NCBI GenBank assembly: GCA_037355855.1
Contig: CM074761.1
Coordinates: forward strand, 806,001 to 870,000
Direction: 5' to 3'
DNA: 64,000 bases
Origin: Pseudo-nitzschia pungens
Lineage: Eukaryota > Bacillariophyta > Bacillariophyceae > Bacillariales > Bacillariaceae
The notes beneath the pieces were generated by a model. It worked only from the letters and a program-made list of their open reading frames with translations, searched no databases and was not told the DNA's origin. Shown one piece after another: positions 22,301 to 32,546 of the stretch (the stretch's first letter is position 1; every line of letters begins with the position of its first letter). The position numbers were made by a program, and so were the translations under genes.

Positions 22301-23148
22301 CGGAAAGAGACCATGGATGCCGTCGCCGTCGCCATCGCCGTCACCATTTCCATTTCCATTTCCATTTCCATCGCTATTGGTATCCTCCCCGCTCTCCGGT
22401 GCCCTCCACCCGATCGGAAAGTAACTGGCACCAAAGGGAATGGCCACCATCATGTTCATCAGGCTCACCACCGCCACCGCCGATGCCTGCTGCAAAATAT
22501 CTTCGATGCGAGACGAACAATCATCCTTGCCGCAATGGAGTTCCTCGTCGTTCTTGCCGCGTGGTTTGTACGGATCCGTCGACCCGTAGGAGGGATGCCC
22601 CGGCGGATCCCTTTGTCGTTCGTTCCCGTGGCGGTGGTTTCCGAGCATCGACACCGTCTCCTCGTCGTCGTCGTCGTCGTCGTCGTCGAAATCGGATCCT
22701 TTCGAAACAAAATACCGGTCTTCCTCGCTGCTGTTGCTATTGCTGTTGCTGCTAGTTGCTATTACTGCCTAGTGCTGCCATTGCTGCTTCTTCTTCCATC
22801 GGTTCGGAGCCGGGGCCGGGACGCGAGAAGATCGACCTCGCGCACCGAGACGTACCCGCGAGGATCGTAGACGCTCCGCTTGGATCGGCGATCGGCCACC
22901 GTGTGGACGAGTTCCCGGATGGCACGGCGCATCGCGCTGGCGCCCGCGAGGGACACCGACGGAGACGGGGATCGCGCGTTGCGGGGGCTCGGCGGTGTCA
23001 TTGTCATTGTCGATGTCGATGCTATTGTCGATGCCATTGCCGATGCCGATGGAAGCGAAAATCGGTGGTGCTGCCGAAAATGCGAATTGGAATCGTGGAT
23101 CAGCTTTCGGGACCCGCGGTGGGGGGTGGTGGAGGGAGACGATGTCAT
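19372..23148 (-). CDS. SLC26/SulP-type anion transporter with STAS and cyclic-nucleotide-binding-like domains; five +1 frame slips
   Basis: Exons are 23148-21500, 21235-20631 and 20437-19372. Junctions are TTCAG|GTACGTG to GGACAG|CCTC (phase 2) and GGGCAC|GTAAGT to GAGCAG|TTG (phase 0). The predicted protein is about 1,104 aa once five one-base slips are allowed. After a Ser/Asn/Asp-rich leader come the SulP helices (FPNHVLVGCIGGIGVFMVV; LIHVPINIPAFAIST; AELIAHGWSNALSGMVGG). A STAS domain follows (PIVVIVDFTLVLGMDSSAAH), then a cNMP-binding-like fold (GDILWDQG; GSIVGELGLVHG). This architecture matches fungal vacuolar Vsb1/YGR125W-like proteins. Slips lie near 22770, 22753, 22050, 20840 and 19645; each is cured by dropping one base. 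Because conserved sequence continues on both sides, I regard it as a functional gene in an imperfect sequence, not a decayed one. Confidence 0.8.
20528..20573. repeat. GCATC pentanucleotide repeat inside SLC26 intron 2
   Basis: On the plus strand, GCATC repeats in runs of (GCATC)n interrupted by GGCATG. It lies wholly inside the 193-nt second intron (20438-20630) of the transporter gene and has no coding meaning. Confidence 0.8.
21405..21487. repeat. GACAC pentanucleotide run plus GCAATT/AATTGC hairpin inside SLC26 intron 1
   Basis: Within the 264-nt first intron (21236-21499), a run of CACGA/GACAC units (about 21411-21441) is followed by TTGCAATTGCAATCATTGC and TTTTAATTGCAATTGCAATC. The latter are self-complementary AATTGCAATT blocks that could fold as a stem. 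Confidence 0.75.
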
Positions 23149-24199
23149 CCGTGAAGCAATGCAAGCGTAGATTGTAGATATGTACGGTAGTGTGGGAAGT
23201 TTGTGTTTTGATTGTGATTGTGATGGTTACTCTTACTGTTATTTTTATTGTTATTTTTATTGTCGCTGGTGGGTTTCAAAACAAAATCTACGAAACGCGT
23301 TGTGAAGGATCACAGGGCCGACAACGAAAAGCCTATCATGTATGGACCATCGACATGGTGTTTCTTTTTCACGATTGATTCATCATCATTTATTGCATCG
23401 TTCATTCCTGCATTAAAATGACGATGATGATTCCTTCTTTCGTTGACAACGGAGCGAAGAGCGAAGGGGTTTCCGCAAATTCTGTAATTCGAGATTCCAG
23501 TTACGAGTACACTTACTGGTATTACTACCAGGTAACCTTACTCGTAGTCGTACGGTACATAAGGTCTTACCTCGAAGTAGAAACAAGATACCAGATTGTA
23601 TTTCGTTCTGACTTTTTTAAAAACAAGAACAAGGGAACAATGGTTCGCCGAAAACAGAGTTTTTAGAATTTTCTCATCTCATCTCGAACTGATGCCCCCT
23701 CGGTTTTCTTCGCAACTGATGGTGAAGGAATTACCATACGCAAGATGATGATGTGTACGGTAACCTTACGGTATCTTGTTGTCATCGCGCAACTCGGGAA
23801 CAATGATGAGGAAAACTCGAAAACGGTGCCGTCTGTCACGGGAAACAAGAGAAGGAGAAGGATGACCGGAATGGATCACAAAATCAAAATTGATTGATTG
23901 ATTGAATTGATTGATTATCTGATGAGTGGCCATCCGTTAAATTAATTAATACGGTACTAGGGCTCATGAAATCGTTCAAGAAGTGTTCTCTCAGATGAGA
24001 TGAAAACAATGAAAGAATCGAATGAGTCGAAGATCCAATTTGAGAATGATTCATTATTATTTCGAATGTTCCATGAAAATACAAAAGGTTTACCGTAAGG
24101 CTTTGGACATGTGGGACTGTTGCTGTGCGACTGTAGATGGATCTGTTTCTTGGTAGGCTCTGTCGAGGATGGATGACTTTGGACTTGTATGGATTGGCG
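23149..24199. other. Spacer upstream of the SLC26-like gene
   Basis: The first few hundred bases are the likely promoter of the transporter gene. The rest has an ATTGATTG microsatellite near 23890, AACCTTAC words near 23533 and 23762, and no recognisable gene. Confidence 0.45.
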
Positions 24200-24660
24200 A
24201 AGGAGGGATCATCAGCAAAGAGTTCAGCATCTTCTAGTTCTTCCATGACGAGCATGCATGGTATGGTTTGTTGCATGGTATGAGGAGGTAGCCTTCATGG
24301 GAATACTAGTAGTTCTATCCATCCACTGAACTGCTCCGGTATTGAATAGGAGGTTGATCTTTGCTAGGTGGAGGAAGTCTCTGCCTAGTATTAGATCATG
24401 TTTGCAATTGGGGGAATGGAAGAGCCTTGCCTCCTGGCGATCGATAGTGTAGTTGCCGAACTCCTGTAACTTGATGTTCTTCATGATAACATAGTACTCT
24501 GTGGTATCGAAGCTTCCATTTGCTGTAGTAGTTAGAACTTGGTGTTTGCGTCGAATCGGTATGGTACCGAATGGTAGTGCTCTTTTGTTGATTAGAGTTC
24601 CGGAGGATCCCCTTACCACCATCACAATTTGAGAACCTAATCAATAGTATAGTAGTACCG
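24200..24660 (-). mobile_element. Remnant of a Ty3/gypsy-type polyprotein, retropepsin region
   Basis: On the minus strand the frame opening near 24625 reads SSGTLINKRALPFGTIPI, then CKHDLILGRDFL and NTGAVQWMDRTTSIPMK. These resemble the substrate-binding and ILG parts of the aspartic protease in gypsy-type retrotransposons, followed by the tether sequence before the reverse transcriptase. The catalytic D-S/T-G is not intact: the frame has V-R-G-S-S-G where it is expected, and an adjacent frame supplies a stray Asp. No reverse transcriptase, RNase H, integrase or LTRs were found nearby. I therefore read it as a decayed fragment. Confidence 0.55.
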
Positions 24661-26083
24661 GTAGCAGTACTAGGGTGAGAGATGATGCGCTTGGGCTGTA
24701 CTATGCCGAGAATGTCTTCGAGGATACCCGAATGCATGGAAGAGTTGTACGAGTGAGGTCCTCGAACGGGTCCCATGGGCTGCAGCTCCTGTCCCAAAAA
24801 GAAAGAGTTCGATTCAGAGCACTACTGCGGAAGTAGAGGATTCCTCGCCTGCTGAATGGAGGGTGCACCGGATCGGATTCCGGCGACATCGGAATCCACG
24901 GATGAGAACTTTTTGCTAGGTACTGTGTTGTAGGAGGTGGTAGCGGTAAATCACGATCGGTGCATTACAGGAACGTGAGCAAGGCACCGTGCAGTGACGG
25001 AATGGTGCCGGTTCCATGGACCCAGTAAGACATGGAATCTTATCTTGTGTAAAATATCTGGGTCCAATCAAGTTCCATTACATCTGTTCGGCACGAAGTG
25101 GTTCGCGAAGTGGTTCACGAAGTGAAGAACTGTATGTAATTCAATGCAACGATTCCGGGGATTGACATGTTCTCGCTTTTGTCCAGGCACTCGAGAGCCT
25201 CTACATTATAGCATCCGAGTCACATGAAACTGTAGACTTCGTACAGTAGTCACCGTCGATCTTTCAAAAATATCTCGTGCTTCTTCCTAGAGATGAAAGA
25301 TATGCATGCTCTTCGGGAAAAAGTTCCAATCTAACGACGCAAACGATGTCCGAAGGTCAGGAGTGGGCATGGTGGATTGGGGATTTTAGTAAGAGGGCTT
25401 TACGGACGACGTGTTAATTACGAAGCGTTGGTTACGAAGTGTGGCTGGAGCATCGGGGTTGTTCAGAAACGTCGAGTGCGGAAGGAACGAGATTGTGGTG
25501 GCATTATCTTGAGTGTTATTCTGTAAAGGAGACACCAGTCGAATAATGTTGCTCGGTGCGGAGAAGATGGAAGCTAATACTGGAAGGAAACAAAACGTCT
25601 TTGATCTTTCCGTGCTTGGGGAATGTCGTCGTTATTGAGTTCGGAAACAGACCACCACTGCAGCTTTGCGTACAGGAGAAAAGAAGCATTGGGAATGCGT
25701 ATCCTACAGCGCCTCAAATACATTCATCGATCGGTACTCGTGCAGTAGCCGTCGGGAAAATTGACCTATTTACTACAGAAGTGCGATTGTAAATCGCCAA
25801 GTGTTATTTCTGATCAGGGTTGCATGTGCTCTGAAATAAAATTGATCAATAGAAAGTATTCAATATTTCTTATTGTACATTTGATGGACGGAGCAACGCA
25901 CAAAGCATGGCACTGCATTCACATCCCATGACATGAGAATGGTTTTACTGTAATCACACATATATTATATTTTATTAATTCATCAGCAGAGGGTGATTCG
26001 TACTTCGTTCACCGTACTCGTACTTTTGTATCGTATGTAGATATGCTTTCTGTAGAGTCGCTTCAAAAATTCTCGTCGTGAAT
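24661..26083. other. Spacer with no recognised gene
   Basis: The left part (24661-24890) may continue the retroelement remnant in broken frames. The remainder contains a short direct repeat of GAAGTGGTTC(G/A)CGAAGTG near 25098-25125. A 78-aa open frame at 25556-25792 has no recognisable motif, so I do not call it. Confidence 0.4.
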
Positions 26084-29000
26084 TTAAACGAGTTCCACTT
26101 CGGTAATATGAGGTGCTGGGCTCGTGTATCCTTGGGTTCCTACCTGATTCGCTCTCTCTTGCTCTTCCAAAGCGATGAGTCGAAGTCTTTGCCTTCGATT
26201 TTCTCTGAAATACCACAGGAAACCAGCTAACATGACCACGGTTATGCTTAACCAGGCCACAACGTTGACAACCACTGGGTTGTACGGAGTTCCGTTTTCG
26301 TCGTCAATGTTGCCTTCGTTAGCCTGCAAGTAGTCGTCCCACGAGGTTTCTATGAAGACGTTGATTCCGAGCAGAATGGCATCAAACGTTCCGTGCATGA
26401 TCAGCGCCGGAAGAATGATTCGACCGACACCGATTCGATGGCCATTGACGTCCTGGGTTTCGACAAACTTTCGAACCATGTTGACGCTTTGCATGGCTGC
26501 CGCCAGGGCGTGCACCGGAAAGATCGATCGGAAGAACAAGACAATCCATTCCTGGAGGTATCCGTCCATCCCCGATTCCTCGTCGTAACCGGCACCCGTT
26601 CCACCCAGCAAAAACACGTACAAAAAGTTCTCGGCGCATGCCAGACCGACCGCCACACTGATCATTGCCGTTGTGACGGCGGCTGCCTTTTGTCTGTGCG
26701 TTCGGACGTCTTGATCGTCCTCTTCTAAATCGTCTTCGTTCGCATCAAAGCCGGAAATCTTGCTCGAGCCCTTGCTGCGATGAGAACTTCTCGAGTAGAC
26801 GGACGCGTCGTCGTCGTACGGATTCTTCGCGTTGGTCCTCTGGACCTGATGGGAACTGAACGGATACTTGACCACCCCTCCCTCCAGGGCGCGCTCGTCT
26901 TGCGTGGTGGAGACGAGCCCGGTCAGGAAGATCAGATCGGGGTGCTCGACGCACCGAAAGGTGTAGTACTTGCAGAGCTCCTCGGTAAGGGTGGCCACGA
27001 TGTAGGCGTTGAAAATCTCCACCAGAATCCAGAGCACTCGATACTGCTGGGAAACCCACTGCACAAATGCGTCTCCGCCCATCATCTGCCCCAACCCGTA
27101 TCCGAGATAGGCCGTGCTGAGAGTGATGTTCACGAGGAGTCCCTCGAAGAAAAAGGCGGCCGGAACGGCAATGACGAATCCCGCCGCAAAGAACTTGATG
27201 ACGGCGTCCAGGCTGAGGTCGCTCTTGTGGAAGATCCAGTGAACGATCCAAATGACCAAAAAGGATTGGAGAAAGGTGGCCGCCAGAATGATGACATCGG
27301 GCCACGAAAAGTTCGCCAGCGGGTTGAAGAAGAGCGTCGCGCCAATAATCACCATCAGCGAAATGGAGAGCACCAAAATGTACCGCGAGAGTCCGGCTGA
27401 GCGCCTTGAAGTGGGGCATCAATCCCGACTTGCGGCGGGTCTTTCCCATCCATCCCTTGCGCAGGTCGTTCACCTCCTTTTGGTACTCGTGAAAGGGCTG
27501 GTGGGTGATGTAATCGACGCGCTGGAATCGCGTGGGGACCAGCAGGCGCATTTCCCGGGCCTCCTGCGCCAGGGCGCAGATGCTCAGGCACTGGAACCAG
27601 CACTTGCAAATGACGCCACACCACATTCCCAGCAGGCAGTTGAATCCCCGGCCGACGCAGTCTTCGTTGTGGGGTTTCTTCTTTCGCTGGCTGACACCGT
27701 CGTCGTTGACCTGGACCTCGTCCTCGATCTCGTCTCCGTCCCGCGGCGGATCGGTGGGGTAGCACCCGCAGAGGGTGTGGCTGCAGGCGCCCTCGTATTG
27801 GTCCTCGCGCGAGTCCTGAAAGCCGACGCGCTTGGTGCCGGTTCCGGAGGAGGCGTAAAAGAGGTGGTCTTCCTGCGCCCGGGCCCGGACGATGTAGTAT
27901 CGCGTCCTCATGCGGCGGCGGCGGCCGAGGATTCCCAGAACGATCAAAAAGGCAAAGATGAGGGAGATTCGAAGGATCGGACGCCAGGTCTCGTTGCGGG
28001 GCACGGACCGAGTAGTCGTCGTTGTAGTTCTGGAGGTCTCGCGGAGGGACACCCGAAGGTGTCTCTTCCGGTCGGTACCATTCGTCGCTCAAATAGTCCA
28101 GGGCAGGGTCCCATAGCGATTCTTTCATGTCGCGAACCTTGAAGATTCCATTGACGCAATGCTTTGGTTGCTCCAGCATTCGTTGACCGTGGTGTGCAGA
28201 CCTTCCGAGGTGACGTCCGCCGTAATAATTGTTGTTGTTGTAATCATCGTTGTAAGCATAATAGTTGTTGTAATTGTTGTTGTTGTTGTATCCGCCGTAA
28301 TAATTGTATCCGCCATAGTATTGGTTTCCGCCATCGTCGTTTGCAGCTTGGTTGTATCCTCCGTCGTCGTTGTTGTTTCCATCGTCGTTGTTGTATCCTC
28401 CATCGTCGTTGTTGTATCCTCCGTCATCGTTGTTGCCGTCGTCATAGTTGTACCCTCCATCATCGTTGTTGCCATCGTCGTTGTAATTGTAATTGTTTCC
28501 GTCGTCGTTGCCACCACCATCATCGTTGTAATTTGCGTCATCGTTGGCATCGACATTGCCTCCATCATCGTTCATGTTGCCATTGTTCTGATTGTCATCG
28601 ATGGCGTCGTCGTAGTTGTAATAGGCGGCATTGTTGTTGTTGTTATTGCTGCCGCTGCTGCTTCCGCCGTGGCTGCTGCTGCCGCTGTTGAAGGAAAACG
28701 GATTGCTCTTGTCCGAGTTGCTGCTCCCGAATCCCCAGATCACAAAGGTAAATCCAATCAGCAGCAGGGTCAGCAGGAGCGCATAGGCCACGATCCGGCT
28801 GGGAAGGGTCCGGCGGCTGGAGGTCCTCCCCCACTGCACGCCGCGCCGATCGTTGCGGAGCTGCAGCAAAAACTCGGTCCGGTTCGAAAGAATGAGCCCA
28901 AAGCAGCCCATGCTGGCGCAGACCAGGGCCTCGTCCAGAAAGAGATTCTTGATGCTGGTCGAGAAACCCCGGTAGCGGAGAATGGTGGTGCTCGGCAGGG

Positions 29001-29842
29001 TCTCGTCATCGTCGTCGCGGTGGCGGTTGTAGCCGCCCCGGTTCTTGCGGCGGGACCGCTGGTTCGAATAGGAATCGTCCTCCGTCGTGACAAAGGATTC
29101 CTCCCCCGAGGCGTACGGACCGGTGGTGTCGGTCTGGTAGCCAAAGGTGTTGGGGGTCTCCCGTCCCTGGCTGGCCCGGCTTCGTTCGTCGAAGGAATCC
29201 TCGGAATCGTCGTCGGCGTTGGAGTAAAAGAGGCGCGAGCCGGTGCGGCTGTTGACGCTGCGGCCGCCGCTCACGCTGTGGGTGTTCGCATTGGAGGTGG
29301 GGTAGGAATCGCCGCCACTGCCGGCACCGCCACCCGCGCTGCTGCTGTTCCCCCCGAATCCCAGCCGCGAGGTTTGTTGCTGCGAGGAGACCGAGGCGGA
29401 GGATCCGAGCAACTGGATTCCGCTGCGGTTGTTGGGATCGTATCCACCCGGGGGGACGTATCCCTGTTGCTTGCTGCTGCTGCGAATAGTCTTGCTGTCT
29501 TTCGCCGCTGCGTTTTTGCTTAAAGGCGGTCCGGAAGAGGCTCGAAATGTTTCCGGTGAGCCCGGCTTTGTTGGTGGGAGGGGAGGTAACGTAGGCGAAT
29601 TCTTCCGGTTCCTCCAGATCGGTGCGGGACATGTTCCCGCTGTGGGATGCCGCGGTGTATTCCGCACCGGATTCGGGATAGTCGGACGAGCCTTGTTGCT
29701 GCTGCTGCAGCTGTTGCTCCTTTTGCTTTCGGCCCCGGCTCCTGGATCGGGACCGAGAGATGGACCTCCATCTCCGGCCTTTTCCTCCGCTGCTCCCGGT
29801 TCCACCAGTGTCTGATCCGGTCCGACTGGACCTCCGAGGCAT
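26084..29842 (-). CDS. PrsW-type intramembrane protease-like protein with long Asn/Asp-rich leader; three +1 frame slips
   Basis: Start ATG at 29842, stop at 26084; about 1,251 aa allowing three one-base slips (near 29452 in a C6 run, 28000 in a C4 run, and 27394). The first ~500 residues are disordered: an RSRSRSRSRG segment, poly-Gln, Ser/Gly-rich stretches and one early TM helix (AYALLLTLLLIGFTFVIWGF). They are followed by a tract of DDGGYNNDDG-type repeats and Tyr/Asn runs. After a second TM (RISLIFAFLIVLGIL) and a Cys-rich segment (CLLGMWCGVICKCWFQCLSI) comes the C-terminal membrane domain. It has the PrsW-like motifs TEELCKYY, ACAENFLYVF, FPVHALAAAM and IMHGTFDAIL, whose Glu and His residues are the likely active site. 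PrsW enzymes cleave membrane-bound substrates; the substrate here is unknown. Confidence 0.78.
28240..28560 (-). repeat. Asn/Asp/Gly/Tyr-coding tandem repeat inside the PrsW-like gene
   Basis: Read on the minus strand, AACGACGATGG/AGGATACAAC-like units encode overlapping GGYNNDDG and NNDDGGYN peptides, with AAC/GAT codons alternating. The opposite strand is open too, producing a long Val/Ile-rich frame that is an artefact of the repeat composition. Confidence 0.7.
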
Positions 29843-31815
29843 GGTGAGATTTGTTTGCTTGTTTGCTTGCTTGCTAGTTATGCGTTGTTAGTAATGCTTT
29901 GGTTTGTTGCTTGCTTGGTTTGCTTTGGTTCCGAATCGGTTCCGTGTTCAGTGTGATTTGTGAGGAACAAATCTACAAATATATGGTATTTGATCTCGAT
30001 TCGGGTCCGTTCCCTTCCTACTTGTGAGGCATTCAGATACCAAGAGGAGGAGGAAACGATGGCTAGTATTACAGAATTACAATCAATTCACCTTGTGATC
30101 GTTGTGCGAGTATGCCATGGGCCGGGAAGAACAAGAGGTGTTATGTAGTGCAAGTATCCGTTCGGTTGGATTGGTCGATCGATCGATCCAAAGACAATGC
30201 CAATCTGTGATTTCAACGGTTTCCAATTGGGTATTGCGGAACCTTCAAGCTCGGTTTGGATAGAGGTATGTATGATACTATTATGTACGAGTTCGGTAGG
30301 ACTGTGATTGATCGAAACTTACGACATTCCGTACCCGTAGTTCACGTGCTCGCGAGAGTAAGTGCGGTGAGAGAGGTGAGTAACCTTATTGCATCTATTT
30401 TTTTCGTTCGTTCGCAGCGAACCCGTGCTGGTCCGGTACTTACTACGTATGGTGATCCAAAAGATGAGTTGGGCATGTCGGAGGGAGTAGGGAAAAATCC
30501 ATAGCCGGCAAGCGGGCAAGCGTTTGCATATGTTGCGGTACAATTTTTTTCGTTGGGATGCGTGTGCACCGGATCTGAAAGTTCCAGAAATTCCATACTT
30601 GTCCGCCCTCCTCGGAAATAGAGCCGTTGATTCATCGCGAACAAGCGTTCGCAGTAGGATTGAGCGAGAAAAACATATTTTTTGGAAGCAACGGTCCTGC
30701 ATTCCGCATCCAACTTACGCATAATGATTTTGTATCGTAGGTAAGGTTTACGGTAACCTTACCATAGTACTCGTATTTTACTATCGTACATCACTACCGT
30801 AAGGTTATCGTACGAGTAAAATGTAGAATAATCGAAATCGCACGACGGCGCGCCCTTTCTTGGTGGCTGACTACGGTAGCGGGTAACTTACGGTAAGGTT
30901 ACCGTAACCTTACATGGTGCTATAGTAAGAAGCGAAGTCCTCCTCGTCCAATCAAAAAACAACGAATCAATCACTGGTTTCGAACAACGTTCTGTGTCAT
31001 CGGGGTCACGAGAAACTAGTTTCATTGTTTCCTGGTACAACTCTCCTTTGTGACTACTGACAATTCCTGTACCAAAAGTGACAAACTTTTTTGCGCACCC
31101 AACCAAAACTACGACCTCGAACGCGAGATGTTATTGGTTCAGCTGTGTTTGTTTGCTTTTTAATTGTTGATAATGGAGGGTAAACCTTAAGGCTCGGTCT
31201 TTCCACACTTCCACCACAGGTAATTATCGTATTAGAGTACAGTACAGTACAGTAACCTTACAGTAAGGCTTAACCTTACCATTGCCTTGCGTCCTTTCTC
31301 CCCCATAAGCTTACCGTACCTGTACAGGTCACCACCTACCGTACAAGTACCAGGTACGAGTAGTCTGTATTTGTACGAACTGTGTGTTGGTTGTACGAAG
31401 TACAAGCAAGGATTAGTTACTCGTACGGGTACGGGTACTGGTACTCGTACTCGTAAACCCAGGTGATGATCCTCAATCCCCCATGCCTAAAGGCTGCGTC
31501 AAAAGGCCAAACCAAACACCAAACCAACCAGTAGCTTGCCCTCCATCACTGCAACCAAAACATTACAAGAAGAAGAACACCAATAGCCAGACAGGCAGCG
31601 AAGCAGAGCAACGCAAAACAGCTCACTTAGCAACCGACCGACCGGTGATAGCTACTACCAACCCAACAAACAAACCTGCGAAGACACAGCATACGAGATC
31701 GTACCCAGGGATTCAATCCACTACAGTACCAGTAGCTAGCAAGAAGAAGCAATACAAACCGAAGCCTGGATTGGATTGAGATTGAGATTGACGTTGATTT
31801 CGATTCCCCATTGCG
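29843..31815. other. Spacer between two divergent genes, rich in GTAAGGTTAC words
   Basis: The gap separates the PrsW-like gene (minus) from the Cys-rich/KH gene (plus) and must contain both promoters. The 30735-30915 and 31180-31460 stretches are dense in GTAAGGTTAC/GTAACCTTAC, GTACGAGTA and GTACCGGTAC-like words, often arranged as back-to-back inverted pairs. Small open frames near 30256-30720 have no recognised motif. Confidence 0.5.
30738..30915. repeat. Cluster of inverted GTAAGGTTAC / GTAACCTTAC words
   Basis: The stretch includes GTAAGGTTTACGGTAACCTT at 30740-30760 and ACGGTAAGGTTACCGTAACC at about 30889-30910. Each is an inverted pair around a centre and can form a short cruciform. 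The same words occur singly between genes throughout the window. Confidence 0.7.
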
Positions 31816-32514
31816 ATGAGACAGCGACGCCGCGGTTCTTCCGGCAAGACCTTGGCTACCGCGGCTCGTTTGGCGGCCATACAAGCTGCCGAGAAACGAC
31901 GCCGGGAAGAACACGAACAGCAGCAGGAAGAATTCGAGCTAGAACACCAGAGCAAAGGCAGCAGGAAGAATAACGATAACAATAACAATAACGATAACGA
32001 CTACAAGACGTCTACTGCGAAGGATGTCTTTGGCGGAGATCAATACGATACGATCGAGGATCACAACATAAAACACAACAATACCCACGATGACGACAAC
32101 GATGACGACAACGATGACGATGACGATGATATAGCTTACAACAATACAGATAAGAAGAACAACAAAAACAGCAACATAGACAACTCCACGAATAGTAATT
32201 ATTCGAACTCCGAGGTGGGAAACAAGAGGAAAAAGTTTTCTCTCCTGCAACCCTTTGCGCAGCCTTACTGCAAGGTCGTGCCAGAAGACCAGCATCATCC
32301 TCAATCCTGCATGGGTTCCAATCATCCGCAGCAACGGTCCCGGAAATCGGGATACAAACGCAAGGAGGACTTTGATTACTCGGAAGAAGAGGAGGAGGAG
32401 GAGGACGACGACGACGACGACGAGGATTGCGACGACGAGGAAGATTCGGAAGATGAGGGATGTCTGCACTGCCACCGAAAAGTCAAGCACCTTCCCCGGA
32501 TTCGGGTCATTGAA

Positions 32515-32546
<32 letters not shown>

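Noticed and set aside
25556..25792. A 78-codon plus-strand open frame
   Set aside because: No motif, no leader and no supporting context; its length is compatible with chance.
28159..29523. A 454-codon plus-strand frame, very rich in Val and Ile, opposite the PrsW-like gene
   Set aside because: It is the reverse complement of the GAT/AAC repeat and the surrounding coding sequence. It has no recognisable domain and arises from the codon composition of the real gene.
30256..30722. Overlapping open frames on both strands near 30.5 kb
   Set aside because: Several frames of similar length overlap in an intergenic zone with repetitive words, and none has recognisable sequence.
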